Assembly (NCBI RefSeq): GCF_014298075.1
Contig: NZ_CP060418.1
Coordinates: 4,712,001-4,776,000, forward strand
DNA from: Enterobacter sp. JUb54
GTDB taxonomy: Bacteria; Pseudomonadota; Gammaproteobacteria; Enterobacterales; Enterobacteriaceae
Direction of reading: 5' to 3'
Length of the DNA: 64,000 nucleotides
In this document: piece by piece, positions 31,916 to 40,897 of the stretch
Layout: every line of letters starts with the position of its first letter
Numbering within the stretch: position 1 is the stretch's first letter
Program-made: the position numbers and the translations under genes
Notes under the pieces: model-generated
What the model saw: the letters and a program-made list of their open reading frames with translations, nothing else
What the model was told of the DNA's origin: nothing
Database searches by the model: none

Positions 31916-33328
31916 ATGTCATTCAGTCGGCGTCAGTTTATTAAGGCTTCAGGCGTAGCGCTTTGCGCGGGAGCCGTGCCGCTGAACGCACATGCCGCCG
32001 GCCAACAGCCTGCACTGCCGGTGCCGCCGCTGCTGGAGTCGCGCCGCGGCCAACCGCTGTTTTTAACCCTGCAGCGGGCGCACTGGTCATTTACTCCCGG
32101 CACCCGCGCGTCGGTCTGGGGCGTGAACGGTCGCTACCTTGGGCCGACAATCCGCGTGTGGAATGGGGATGATGTAAAGCTTATCTACAGCAACCGTCTG
32201 ACGGAAAACGTCGCCATGACCGTTCGCGGCCTGCAGGTTCCCGGCCCGCTGATTGGCGGGGCGGCCCGCATGATGTCGCCGAACGCCGATTGGGCGCCGG
32301 TGCTGCCGATTCGCCAGGGCGCTTCCACCCTCTGGTATCAGGCGAACACCCCCAACCATATGGCCAAACAGGTCTACAACGGTCTGGCCGGGATGTGGCT
32401 GATAGAAGATGAGGTCAGCAAAAATCTCCCGGTGCCGAATCACTACGGCGTCGACGACTTCCCGGTGATCATTCAGGATAAGCGCCTGGATAACTTCGGT
32501 ACGCCGGAGTATAGCGAGCCGGGCAGCGGTGGTTTTGTTGGCGATACGCTGTTGGCGAACGGCGCGCAGAGCCCGTATGTCGAAGTGTCACGCGGTTGGG
32601 TGCGCCTGCGCCTGCTGAATGCCTCTAACTCCCGTCGCTATCAGCTGCAGATGAGCGATGGCCGGCTGATACATGTTATTTCTGGCGACCAGGGCTTTTT
32701 ACCGGCCCCGGTGTCGTTGAAGCAGCTATCGCTGGCTCCCGGCGAGCGGCGCGAAATCCTGGTCGATATGACCAACGGCGATGAAGTGTCGATCACCTGC
32801 GGTGAAGCGGCCAGCATTGTTGATCGTATTCGGGGCTTCTTCGAACCTTCAAGCATCCTGATTTCTACCCTGCTATTAACGCTGCGTCCGACGGGCCTGC
32901 TGCCGCTGGTGACCGATAGCCTGCCGGTGCGTCTGCTGCCGACGGAAATTCTCACCGGGACGCCGACCCGCACCCGCGATATCACGCTGGGCGACGATCC
33001 GGGTATTAACGGCAATCTGTGGGATCCGCAACGCATTGATATTACCGCGCAGCAGGGGACATGGGAGCGCTGGACGGTGCGTGCCGATCGGCCGCAGTCG
33101 TTCCATATTGAAGGCGTGATGTTCCAGGTGCGCAACGTTAACGGTTCTGTTCCGTTCCCGGAAGATCGCGGCTGGAAAGATACCGTGTGGATCGACGGGC
33201 AGGTGGAGCTGCTGGTGTACTACACCCAGCCTTCCTGGCCACACTTCCCGTTCCAGTACTTAAGCCAGACGCTGGAACTTGCCGACCGTGGATCTATCGG
33301 TCAGATCCTGGTAAATCCGGCACCGTAA
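31916..33328 (+). CDS. ftsP: Cell division protein FtsP (SufI)
   Basis: 470 residues when started at 31916, with GGAG 5 nt upstream; eight further in-frame codons upstream are not supported. A twin-arginine signal (SRRQFIKASG) is followed by three cupredoxin domains of multicopper-oxidase type but without the usual copper His clusters. FtsP is a periplasmic divisome component that protects division under stress in E. coli. It is 85 nt after plsC, the E. coli gene order. Confidence 0.95.
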   Translation: MSFSRRQFIKASGVALCAGAVPLNAHAAGQQPALPVPPLLESRRGQPLFLTLQRAHWSFTPGTRASVWGVNGRYLGPTIRVWNGDDVKLIYSNRLTENVAMTVRGLQVPGPLIGGAARMMSPNADWAPVLPIRQGASTLWYQANTPNHMAKQVYNGLAGMWLIEDEVSKNLPVPNHYGVDDFPVIIQDKRLDNFGTPEYSEPGSGGFVGDTLLANGAQSPYVEVSRGWVRLRLLNASNSRRYQLQMSDGRLIHVISGDQGFLPAPVSLKQLSLAPGERREILVDMTNGDEVSITCGEAASIVDRIRGFFEPSSILISTLLLTLRPTGLLPLVTDSLPVRLLPTEILTGTPTRTRDITLGDDPGINGNLWDPQRIDITAQQGTWERWTVRADRPQSFHIEGVMFQVRNVNGSVPFPEDRGWKDTVWIDGQVELLVYYTQPSWPHFPFQYLSQTLELADRGSIGQILVNPAP

Positions 33329-33449
33329 TGCCGCATACCCCAGCCGCATCATGGTTGGGGTATAAGAAAATCTCCCTTCATTTCTATCATCGATCCGGCT
33401 TATAATCGCCGGCCTTTGATTATTTTTTTATCATTTTTCCGGAAGCAAT

Positions 33450-35633
33450 ATGAGCGCAATATCCCTGATCCAACCGGATCGTGACCTTTTTTCCTGGCCG
33501 CAGTACTGGGCCGCCTGCTTTGGCCCCGCGCCGTTTTTACCAATGTCACGCGAAGAGATGGATCAACTTGGCTGGGATAGCTGCGACATTATTCTGGTAA
33601 CCGGCGATGCTTATGTTGACCATCCGAGCTTCGGTATGGCTATCTGCGGGCGCATGCTGGAAGCGCAGGGGTTCCGCGTCGGGATTATTTCCCAGCCGGA
33701 CTGGAACAATAAAAATGACTTTATGCGTTTGGGTAAACCGAACCTGTTCTTCGGCGTCACCGCCGGCAACATGGATTCGATGATCAACCGCTATACCGCC
33801 GACCGTAAACTGCGTCACGACGATGCCTACACCGCCGGCAACGTTGCCGGTAAACGCCCGGACCGCGCCACCCTGGTTTATACCCAGCGCTGCAAAGAAG
33901 CGTGGAAAGATGTCCCGGTTATCCTCGGCGGCATCGAAGCCAGCCTGCGTCGTACCGCGCATTATGATTACTGGTCTGATACCGTACGCCGTTCGGTGCT
34001 GGTGGACTCGAAGGCCGATATGCTGATGTTCGGCAACGGCGAACGCCCGCTGGTTGAAGTGGCGCATCGTCTGGCCGCCGGCGAGCCGATTGGCCACATT
34101 CGCGACGTGCGCAACACCGCCATTATGGTCAAAGAGGCGCTGCCTGGCTGGAGCGGCGTGGACTCCACGCGTCTGGACACCCCGGGCAGAATCGACCCGA
34201 TTCCGCACCCGTACGGGGAAGATCTGCCGTGCGCCGATAACAAAACCGTGGCGCCGCCGAAACAAGAAGCCAAACAGGTGACCGTTCAGCCGCCGCGCCC
34301 GAAACCATGGGAAAAGACCTACGTTCTGCTGCCTTCCTTCGAGAAGGTCAAAGGGGACAAGGTACTTTACGCCCATGCGTCACGTATTCTGCATCATGAG
34401 ACCAACCCTGGCTGCGCCCGCGCGCTGATGCAAAAGCACGGCGAGCGTTATATCTGGGTAAACCCACCGGCGATCCCGCTGTCGACGGAAGAGATGGATA
34501 GCGTGTTTGCGCTGCCGTATAAGCGCGTTCCGCACCCGGTCTACGGCGACGAACGTATCCCGGCTTACGAGATGATCCGCTTCTCGATCAACATCATGCG
34601 CGGCTGTTTCGGCGGCTGTTCGTTCTGTTCGATCACCGAGCATGAAGGGCGCATTATTCAGAGCCGTTCCGAAGATTCGATCATTAACGAAATCGAAGCC
34701 ATTCGCGACACGGTACCGGGCTTTACCGGTATTATCTCCGATCTTGGTGGTCCAACGGCCAACATGTATATGCTGCGCTGTAAGTCACCGCGTGCTGAGC
34801 AAACCTGCCGCCGCTTGTCCTGCGTCTATCCTGATATCTGCCCGCACATGGACACCAACCATGAGCCAACGATTAATCTGTATCGCCGCGCTCGCGATCT
34901 GAAAGGGATCAAAAAAATCCTGATCGCTTCAGGTGTGCGCTATGACATCGCCGTTGAGGATCCGCGTTACATCAAAGAGCTGGCGACCCACCACGTGGGC
35001 GGCTATCTGAAGATCGCGCCGGAACATACCGAAGAAGGCCCGCTGTCGAAAATGATGAAGCCGGGAATGGGCAGCTACGACCGCTTTAAAGAGCTGTTCG
35101 ATACCTATTCGAAGCAGGCGGGCAAAGAGCAGTACCTGATCCCGTACTTTATTTCCGCTCACCCGGGAACCCGTGACGAAGATATGGTGAACCTGGCGCT
35201 GTGGCTGAAGAAAAACCGTTTCCGTCTCGATCAGGTGCAGAACTTCTATCCGTCGCCGCTGGCCAACTCGACCACCATGTATTACACCGGCAAGAACCCG
35301 CTGGGTAAAATTGGCTATAAGAGTGAAGACATTGTGGTGCCGAAAGGGGACAAACAGCGTCGTCTGCATAAAGCGCTGCTGCGTTACCATGATCCGGCAA
35401 ACTGGCCGCTGATTCGTCAGGCGCTGGAGACCATGGGCAAAAAACACCTGATTGGCTCACGCCGCGAGTGTCTGGTGCCTGCACCGACCCTTGATGAGAT
35501 GCGTGAAGCACGCCGTCAGAACCGCCACACGCGCCCGGCGTTAACCAAACATACGCCAATTGTGCATCAGCGTTCGAACGGTGAGGCGACGGCGAAGAAG
35601 CCGGTAAAGCGCGCTAAGAGCGCCAGTCGCTAA
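33450..35633 (+). CDS. ygiQ: Radical SAM protein YgiQ (UPF0313)
   Basis: 727-residue radical SAM enzyme of unknown reaction. The iron-sulfur motif CFGGCSFC (CX3CX2C) is near residue 390, preceded by an N-terminal cobalamin-binding-like region ([11 protein letters not shown] near residue 52). The C-terminal 50 residues are Arg/Lys-rich and likely disordered, slightly shorter than in E. coli (739 residues). Single gene; a REP-like element, a triple short repeat and a strong terminator follow. Confidence 0.9.
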   Translation: MSAISLIQPDRDLFSWPQYWAACFGPAPFLPMSREEMDQLGWDSCDIILVTGDAYVDHPSFGMAICGRMLEAQGFRVGIISQPDWNNKNDFMRLGKPNLFFGVTAGNMDSMINRYTADRKLRHDDAYTAGNVAGKRPDRATLVYTQRCKEAWKDVPVILGGIEASLRRTAHYDYWSDTVRRSVLVDSKADMLMFGNGERPLVEVAHRLAAGEPIGHIRDVRNTAIMVKEALPGWSGVDSTRLDTPGRIDPIPHPYGEDLPCADNKTVAPPKQEAKQVTVQPPRPKPWEKTYVLLPSFEKVKGDKVLYAHASRILHHETNPGCARALMQKHGERYIWVNPPAIPLSTEEMDSVFALPYKRVPHPVYGDERIPAYEMIRFSINIMRGCFGGCSFCSITEHEGRIIQSRSEDSIINEIEAIRDTVPGFTGIISDLGGPTANMYMLRCKSPRAEQTCRRLSCVYPDICPHMDTNHEPTINLYRRARDLKGIKKILIASGVRYDIAVEDPRYIKELATHHVGGYLKIAPEHTEEGPLSKMMKPGMGSYDRFKELFDTYSKQAGKEQYLIPYFISAHPGTRDEDMVNLALWLKKNRFRLDQVQNFYPSPLANSTTMYYTGKNPLGKIGYKSEDIVVPKGDKQRRLHKALLRYHDPANWPLIRQALETMGKKHLIGSRRECLVPAPTLDEMREARRQNRHTRPALTKHTPIVHQRSNGEATAKKPVKRAKSASR

Positions 35634-35644
35634 GACGATGGTAT

Positions 35645-35672
35645 TGCCCGGTGGCGTATCGCTTGCCGGGCA
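35645..35672. repeat. REP-like palindrome after ygiQ
   Basis: TGCCCGGTGGCG and a CTTGCCGGGCA arm form an imperfect GC-rich hairpin typical of repetitive extragenic palindromes in Klebsiella, placed in the 3' untranslated region of ygiQ. Confidence 0.6.
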
Positions 35673-35680
35673 GACAATAC

Positions 35681-35709
35681 GCTGAAAAAGCTGAAAAAGC
35701 TGAAAAAAA
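35681..35709. repeat. Three tandem GCTGAAAAA units
   Basis: The 9-base unit GCTGAAAAA occurs three times in a row, the last with two extra A, directly before the ygiQ terminator. It lies outside any gene. Confidence 0.75.
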
Positions 35710-35742
35710 GCCGGACTGGTATTCACGCCAGTCCGGCTTTTT
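35705..35742. terminator. Bidirectional terminator between ygiQ and dkgA
   Basis: A 15-bp perfect stem (AAAAAGCCGGACTGG with CCAGTCCGGCTTTTT) has A/T runs at its base, so it can terminate both the rightward ygiQ and the leftward dkgA transcripts. Confidence 0.9.
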
Positions 35743-35762
35743 ACTTTTTAGTCGGCAGACTT

Positions 35763-36590
35763 TTATCCGCCAAACTGATCCGGATCCGGACCAAGACGCT
35801 TGTTCTGGTCCAGTTTTGCCATTTCACTCAGTTCGTCTTTATCGAGACGGAAGTCCCAGACGTTAAAGTTTTCGGCGATACGCGCCGGGGTCACGGATTT
35901 AGGAATGACCACCAGACCGTTGTCTAGATGCCAGCGAATGACGATTTGCGCCGGCGTTTTTCCGTACTTATCTGCCAGATGGTGGATAATTTTCTGATCA
36001 AACACCCCTTCACCGCCCTGTGCCAGCGGGCTCCAGGATTCAGTCTGGATCTTGTGGGTGGCGTTCCAGGAATGGAGCTGACGCTGTTGTAGCAGGGGAT
36101 GGAGTTCCACCTGATTGACAACCGGCGCTACGCCAGTTTCATCGAGCAGCCGCTGCAGATGGTGGACCTGGAAATTACAGACGCCGATGCTCTTGATCAG
36201 CCCCTCTTCTTTCAGTGCGATCAGGTTTTTCCAGGCGTCAACGTAGTGGTCTACGGCCGGAACGGGCCAGTGGATAAGGTATAAATCGACGTAGTCGAGC
36301 TGCAGTTTACGCAGGCTCTCCTGCAGTGCTTCACGCGGATGTTTTTGGTCGTCATTCCACAGCTTGGTGGTAATGAACAGCTCATCGCGTGGGACGCCTG
36401 CACTGCTTAACGCCGTGCCGACGCCGCTCTCATTCTGGTAGGCTGCGGCGGTATCAATGGAGCGATAACCGACTTCCAGCGCCTTATGAATGGCGGAGAC
36501 GACTTCCTCGTTGCCTGCTTTCCACACGCCGAGACCCAACTGTGGCATCAGATTGCCGTCGTGCAGTTTTATAACGGTGGGATGTGTCAT
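35763..36590 (-). CDS. dkgA: 2,5-diketo-D-gluconate reductase A DkgA (YqhE)
   Basis: 275-residue NADPH-dependent aldo-keto reductase. The AKR tetrad can be placed: Asp/Tyr in SIDTAAAYQNE near residues 45-50, Lys in FITTKLW near 77 and His in YLIHWPVP near 109. It reduces 2,5-diketogluconate, methylglyoxal and other aldehydes. It lies downstream of yqhD on the same strand (144-nt gap) and in E. coli is co-activated with yqhD by YqhC. Confidence 0.94.
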   Translation of the reverse strand: MTHPTVIKLHDGNLMPQLGLGVWKAGNEEVVSAIHKALEVGYRSIDTAAAYQNESGVGTALSSAGVPRDELFITTKLWNDDQKHPREALQESLRKLQLDYVDLYLIHWPVPAVDHYVDAWKNLIALKEEGLIKSIGVCNFQVHHLQRLLDETGVAPVVNQVELHPLLQQRQLHSWNATHKIQTESWSPLAQGGEGVFDQKIIHHLADKYGKTPAQIVIRWHLDNGLVVIPKSVTPARIAENFNVWDFRLDKDELSEMAKLDQNKRLGPDPDQFGG

Positions 36591-36734
36591 GCCTTCCTCC
36601 TGTTAATGAAACCTGGCGGTATTCATTCCGCCAGGGGGTAGCATTAAGTCTGGACGAAATAGCTCAAAACGGTAGTTAAACTCTTCTCCATCGCCGCGGA
36701 TCGGGCGATGGAGAGGTGACGAACGCGGACGAAC

Positions 36735-37898
36735 TTAGCGTGCAGCCTCGTAAATCCGGCGGCTGACGTCGAGGGTGATATCCTGATTTTCACCCAGTTG
36801 AGTCATGCCATGTTCTTCCAGTTTAGCCAATAACGCCGGAATGGAGCTGCCGTCGAGGCCGTAATCAGAAAGACGGGTTGGGACGCCCATCTGTTCGAAG
36901 AATTGACGCGTCGCCGCGATAGCTGCATCGATGCGCTGGTCTTCAGAACCTTCGGTGATATTCCAGACGCGCGCGGCATACTGCAGCAGTTTGGCGCGTT
37001 TGGTATCGCGTTTTTCATTCCACAGCACCGGCAGCACGATGGCCAGAGTCTGCGCGTGGTCAAGACCATGCATCGCAGTCAGTTCGTGTCCCAGCATATG
37101 GGTTGCCCAGTCCTGCGGCACGCCAGCGCCGATCAGGCCGTTTAACGCCTGGGTCGCGGCCCACATGATATTGGCACGCACATCGTAGTTTTCCGGCTCC
37201 TGCAGCGCTTTCGGGCCATCTTCAATCAGGGTCAGCAGAATGCCTTCGGCAAAGCGATCCTGAATTTTGCCATCAACCGGATAGGTGACGTACTGCTCAA
37301 CGGTATGGACAAAGGCGTCAACTACCCCGTTAGCGACCTGGCGCGGCGGCAGGGTGTAGGTGTAAACCGGGTCGAGGATCGCAAATACCGGCTGCACGTG
37401 AGAAGACATAAAGGCGCGTTTGTCGCCGGTGGTTTTACGGGAGACCACGGCACCTTTGTTAGATTCGGAACCGGTGGCTGGCAGCGTCAGCACGGAGCCC
37501 ATCGGGATCGCGCTTTTCACGTTGCTGCCGTAGGTTTCGAGGATTTCCCACGGGTCGACGTTTTCGTCATAGTGCGCCGCCGCGGCGATGAACTTAGTGC
37601 CATCCAGTACCGAACCGCCGCCAACGGCCAGCAGGAAGGTGACCTTTTGTTCACGGGCGATTTTGACGGCGTTCATCAGGGTTTCATAGGAAGGGTTAGG
37701 CTCAATCCCGCCAAACTCCAGCACGTCAAAACCGTTCAGCGCGCTGAGCACCTGATCGAGCACGCCGGTTTTCTTCACGCTACCGCCGCCGTAGGTCACC
37801 AGAATACGGGCATCTGCCGGGAGCTGATCGCGCAGGTTGTCGATAGCGCCTTTGCCAAACAGGATGCGGGTTGGGGTATATAGATTGAAATTGTTCAT
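36735..37898 (-). CDS. yqhD: NADPH-dependent aldehyde reductase YqhD
   Basis: 387 residues, the E. coli length when started at 37898 with GAGGA upstream. It is a metal-dependent (Zn/Fe) alcohol dehydrogenase with the GGGSVKKTG nucleotide loop near residue 37 and the metal ligands in DAFVHTVEQ and HMLGHELTAMHGLDH. It reduces short-chain and lipid-peroxidation aldehydes using NADPH. It is divergent from its activator gene yqhC; the 196-bp gap holds a nested dyad (37991-38052). Confidence 0.96.
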   Translation of the reverse strand: MNNFNLYTPTRILFGKGAIDNLRDQLPADARILVTYGGGSVKKTGVLDQVLSALNGFDVLEFGGIEPNPSYETLMNAVKIAREQKVTFLLAVGGGSVLDGTKFIAAAAHYDENVDPWEILETYGSNVKSAIPMGSVLTLPATGSESNKGAVVSRKTTGDKRAFMSSHVQPVFAILDPVYTYTLPPRQVANGVVDAFVHTVEQYVTYPVDGKIQDRFAEGILLTLIEDGPKALQEPENYDVRANIMWAATQALNGLIGAGVPQDWATHMLGHELTAMHGLDHAQTLAIVLPVLWNEKRDTKRAKLLQYAARVWNITEGSEDQRIDAAIAATRQFFEQMGVPTRLSDYGLDGSSIPALLAKLEEHGMTQLGENQDITLDVSRRIYEAAR

Positions 37899-37990
37899 TA
37901 CGCGTGTCCTCAAAAAATAAAAACTGCCGACAGAGATAATGCCTCGGCCAGATGACGGTCATTGTGGTCCTGTCGCCTGTTCCTCTCAAT

Positions 37991-38052
37991 GCACATTCCT
38001 GCCGTTGTCTTGCCCATTTCTCCATGGTGCTGGAGAAAAGGCAGGAATGTGC
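37991..38052. promoter_or_regulatory. Nested inverted repeat in the yqhD-yqhC control region
   Basis: Outer arms of 13 perfect bases (GCACATTCCTGCC/GGCAGGAATGTGC) enclose inner arms of 7 bases (TTTCTCC/GGAGAAA) around ATGGTGCT. It is centrally placed between the divergent genes and is a natural candidate for binding of the AraC-type regulator YqhC. Confidence 0.6.
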
Positions 38053-38094
38053 GCACAATGCAGTGGTGAGAAAACCGCTGGAGAGTCACCGAAA

Positions 38095-38994
38095 ATGAAC
38101 CGCGCCGAGATATGTCAGCTGCTGACAGATAAAGTTAATGCGCTGAAAGATAAAGAAGAAAGTCTCAGTATGCTGCTGCCAGATATCCGTCTGCTGTACG
38201 GCACGCAGCCGGGTACACGTACCCCGGTGATGTACCAGCCCGGCATCGTTTTTCTCTTTTCCGGCCATAAAATTGGTTACATCAATGAGCGAACTTTTCG
38301 TTATGACACCAATGAATACCTGCTGCTGACCGTACCGCTGCCGTTTGAGTGCGAGACCTTCGCTACCCCAGAGGTGCCGCTGGCGGGGTTACGCCTGAAT
38401 GTCGATATTCTGCAGCTACAAGAGCTGCTGATGGATATCGGCGAGGACGAACAGTTTCAGCCCGCGATGGCCTCAAGCGGCATCAACTCGGCGGCGTTAT
38501 CGGAGGAGATCCTCTGCGCGGCGGAGCGGCTGCTGGACGTGATGGAACGCCCGCTGGACGCGCGTATCCTCGGGAAACAGATTATCCGCGAGATGCTCTA
38601 CTACGTGCTCACCGGGCCGTGTGGCGGCGCGCTGCTGGCGCTGGTGAGCCGACAGACCCATTTCAGTTTGATTAGCCGGGTTCTGAAGCGCATCGAAAGC
38701 CAGTACACCGAAAACCTGAGCGTCGACCAGCTGGCGGCGGAAGCCAATATGAGCGTCTCGGCGTTTCACCATAATTTCAAATCGGTGACCAGCACCTCGC
38801 CGCTGCAATACCTGAAAAACTATCGACTGCACAAAGCGCGGATGCTGATGATCCATGACGGCATGAAAGCCAGCGCCGCGGCGATGCGCGTGGGGTACGA
38901 AAGCGCGTCGCAGTTCAGCCGGGAGTTTAAGCGCTATTTTGGCATGACGCCGGGGGAAGACGCGGCGCGGATCCGCATGATTCAGGGGATTTAA
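38095..38994 (+). CDS. yqhC: AraC-family activator YqhC
   Basis: 299 residues. The N-terminal AraC_N-type domain (about 20-175) has [25 protein letters not shown]. The C-terminal double HTH (about 195-290) has [20 protein letters not shown] and [20 protein letters not shown]. coli YqhC activates yqhD and dkgA in response to aldehydes such as glyoxal. I start at 38095, where similarity to E. coli YqhC begins; the open frame extends 52 codons upstream through the operator region, which is unlikely to be coding. Confidence 0.93.
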   Translation: MNRAEICQLLTDKVNALKDKEESLSMLLPDIRLLYGTQPGTRTPVMYQPGIVFLFSGHKIGYINERTFRYDTNEYLLLTVPLPFECETFATPEVPLAGLRLNVDILQLQELLMDIGEDEQFQPAMASSGINSAALSEEILCAAERLLDVMERPLDARILGKQIIREMLYYVLTGPCGGALLALVSRQTHFSLISRVLKRIESQYTENLSVDQLAAEANMSVSAFHHNFKSVTSTSPLQYLKNYRLHKARMLMIHDGMKASAAAMRVGYESASQFSREFKRYFGMTPGEDAARIRMIQGI

Positions 38995-39109
38995 TGTCAG
39001 AACCGGGAAGGCGCTGGCGTGGTCCTTCCCGGTAAGAAGGATATCTTATACCTTTCCTGCCCGCGCAGCATTTTTTCACTTCTCTTTTGATTTCAACCCA
39101 TTTTTATAT

Positions 39110-39133
39110 CGATATATACGTGATTATATATCG
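39110..39133. promoter_or_regulatory. ModE-type operator upstream of the ABC cassette
   Basis: CGATATATA-N6-TATATATCG is a perfect palindrome of the CGnTATATA-spacer-TATATAnCG form bound by the molybdate-sensing regulator ModE. It precedes a molybdate-type ABC transporter, so position and motif agree. Confidence 0.75.
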
Positions 39134-39154
39134 GTGGTTTTTTATGCAGCCTTA

Positions 39155-39217
39155 TATCCTAAATAATTCAAGTTGCAGGACAGACAAACACACATGCAAC
39201 TTGAAGTATGACGGGTA
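39155..39217. repeat. Palindromic intergenic repeat, copy between ModE site and ABC cassette
   Basis: TATCCTAAATAATTCAAGTTGCAGG on the left and TGCAACTTGAAGTATGACGGGTA on the right are the typical ends of the enterobacterial palindromic repeat also seen at 14731-14795. Only about 17 bp separate the arms, so this is a short derivative. Confidence 0.65.
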
Positions 39218-39331
39218 GAAATCTGTTCTGCACAATGCCACCAGTAAACATCTCTTTGCCGCATGGCGTCCATCGGGCGAAAAGCGGACTGCCTCCGTCA
39301 GCACAATAACTATAAGCAGGAAGAACGCGAT

Positions 39332-40078
39332 ATGAAAATAATAAAATGGCTACTTATCGGTTTGGCACTATCCGGCAGCCAGTTGTCTGCCGCCACGGAA
39401 TTGCATCTGTACGCGGGGGCCGGGCTGCGTGTTCCGGTCGACCTCATCGTTGCCCGATATGAAAAAGAGAGCGGAAATAGTGTGACGGTCGAGTACGGTG
39501 GTTCCGGACAAATTCTGACGCGTTACCAGCTTACGCAGCAGGGCGATCTTTTCCTCCCCGGCTCGGCCGATTATGTCGACAAATTACAGCAGCAGGGCAA
39601 AGTCACGTCTGCTTTTCCACTCGTCCATCACACGCCGGTGATGGCCGTGCGCAAGGACAGGGCTGCGGGTATTAACTCTTATGAGGCACTGGCTAAAAGC
39701 TCACTAAAAATAGGAATGGGAGACTCTCAAAGTATCGCACTGGGTAAAAGCGGTGAAAAACTGCTGGAAGCCTCCGGATATGGCGATGCGTTGCGTCAGA
39801 AGGTGGTTGTTCGTACCGCGACGATAAAACAGCTAGTGCTCTATTTACTGAATGGTGATGTAGATGCTGCAGTCATCGGCAGGACGGATGCGGTGAAAAA
39901 TCAGCAGCACCTGATGCTGCTGCCAGTACCAGCAAATACGCCCGATGAAGTTGCGACGTTGGCGATTTTGCAAACCAGCAGGCATCCGCAAGCGGCCCGC
40001 GAGCTGGCGAAGGCGTTTACCTCCCCACAGGGGATTAAAACGTTTACCGACCTCGGCTATCTGCCGCTGGAAAAATAA
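39332..40078 (+). CDS. Molybdate-type ABC transporter substrate-binding protein (ModA-like)
   Basis: 248 residues with a signal peptide (MKIIKWLLIGLALSGSQLSAA) and a ModA-type binding fold: LHLYAGAGLRVPVDLIVARYEKESG, then VEYGGSGQILTRY near residue 52, and a late VDAAVIGRTDA segment. The family binds molybdate or tungstate in the periplasm. The start at 39332 has an AGGAAG site; the longer open frame adds 23 codons that break the signal peptide. Permease and ATPase genes follow. It is probably distinct from the canonical modABC locus, which is not in this window. Confidence 0.82.
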   Translation: MKIIKWLLIGLALSGSQLSAATELHLYAGAGLRVPVDLIVARYEKESGNSVTVEYGGSGQILTRYQLTQQGDLFLPGSADYVDKLQQQGKVTSAFPLVHHTPVMAVRKDRAAGINSYEALAKSSLKIGMGDSQSIALGKSGEKLLEASGYGDALRQKVVVRTATIKQLVLYLLNGDVDAAVIGRTDAVKNQQHLMLLPVPANTPDEVATLAILQTSRHPQAARELAKAFTSPQGIKTFTDLGYLPLEK

Positions 40079-40084
40079 ATCCTG

Positions 40085-40897
40085 ATGTTTAATCGAAAGG
40101 GGAACTCGCTGTCCTGGCTGATGTTTGCGCCACTCTGTCTACTGTTAATGCTGGTTGTCGGCTCGCTGCTGTCGTTGATAGTCGAGCTGGATTTTTCCAC
40201 GCTGGTCCAGGTTCTGCGGGAGCCGGAACTGCATTTTGCCGTAGCGATGTCAGTGGTTACCGCATTGCTGTCACTGCTGTTGTCGCTGCTTATCGGGGTG
40301 CCTGCTGCGTGGATGATGGCGAGAACAAATTTCAGGGGAAAGGGCTTTATTGACGCGCTGCTGGATATTCCGTTGGTGACGCCCCCGCTGATCGTCGGAA
40401 TTGGCCTGCTTCTGCTTCTGGGACAGCGTGGACCGATGAGCGGGATATTTCCGCAACTGCCCACACTGCTATTTTCTCCGTTGGGTGTGATTATCGGTCA
40501 GACCTATGTCGCCAGCGCGATTGTTGTTCGTTCTGCCAGCGCTGCGTTTGCATCACTCGATCCTGCATATATCGCCACGGCGCATAACCTTGGCCTGACG
40601 CCGGTTCGTACACTACTGTTGGTGGAAATTCCGCTCTGCTGGCCCTCTCTGCTAAGCGGCGGCGTACTGGCGCTGGCCAGAGCTCTGGGAGAGTTTGGTG
40701 CAACGCTGATGCTGGCGGGTGCTATCCGCTTCAAAACGGAAACGTTGCCGATGGCCGTGTACTTGAATATCGCCAGTGGCGATTTTTCGTTAGCGATAGG
40801 TTGTGCGCTGCTGCTGATGTTGCTGGCGGGGTTGCTGCTCGTGGCTCTGCATCGGATACAGCGTCTGTATAAAACGAGGGAATATGTTACGCGTTGA
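40085..40897 (+). CDS. Molybdate-type ABC transporter permease (ModB-like)
   Basis: 270 residues with about six membrane segments and the cytoplasmic EAA loop that contacts the ATPase (TAHNLGLTPVRTLLLVEIPLCWPSLLSGGVLALARALGEFGATLML). It follows the binding-protein gene by 6 nt and overlaps the ATPase gene by 14 nt, so the three are one transcriptional unit. Length is somewhat greater than the usual 230 residues of ModB. Confidence 0.83.
   Translation: MFNRKGNSLSWLMFAPLCLLLMLVVGSLLSLIVELDFSTLVQVLREPELHFAVAMSVVTALLSLLLSLLIGVPAAWMMARTNFRGKGFIDALLDIPLVTPPLIVGIGLLLLLGQRGPMSGIFPQLPTLLFSPLGVIIGQTYVASAIVVRSASAAFASLDPAYIATAHNLGLTPVRTLLLVEIPLCWPSLLSGGVLALARALGEFGATLMLAGAIRFKTETLPMAVYLNIASGDFSLAIGCALLLMLLAGLLLVALHRIQRLYKTREYVTR

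Larger units (their letters stand above)
38995..39331. other. Control region between yqhC and the ABC cassette (337 bp, no gene)
   Basis: It contains, in order, a hairpin after yqhC (39002-39033, 10-bp stem ACCGGGAAGG/CCTTCCCGGT), a ModE-type palindrome (39110-39133), a palindromic intergenic repeat (39155-39217) and about 110 bp of leader before the first ABC gene. No coding sequence is supported. Confidence 0.7.

Noticed and set aside
39210-39331. Possible molybdenum-cofactor (Moco) riboswitch in the leader of the ABC cassette
   Set aside because: GCCACCAG and GCCTCCGTCA words recall the Moco motif, and TGACGG/CCGTCA could pair, but I could not form the expected internal stems. A covariance-model search would decide.
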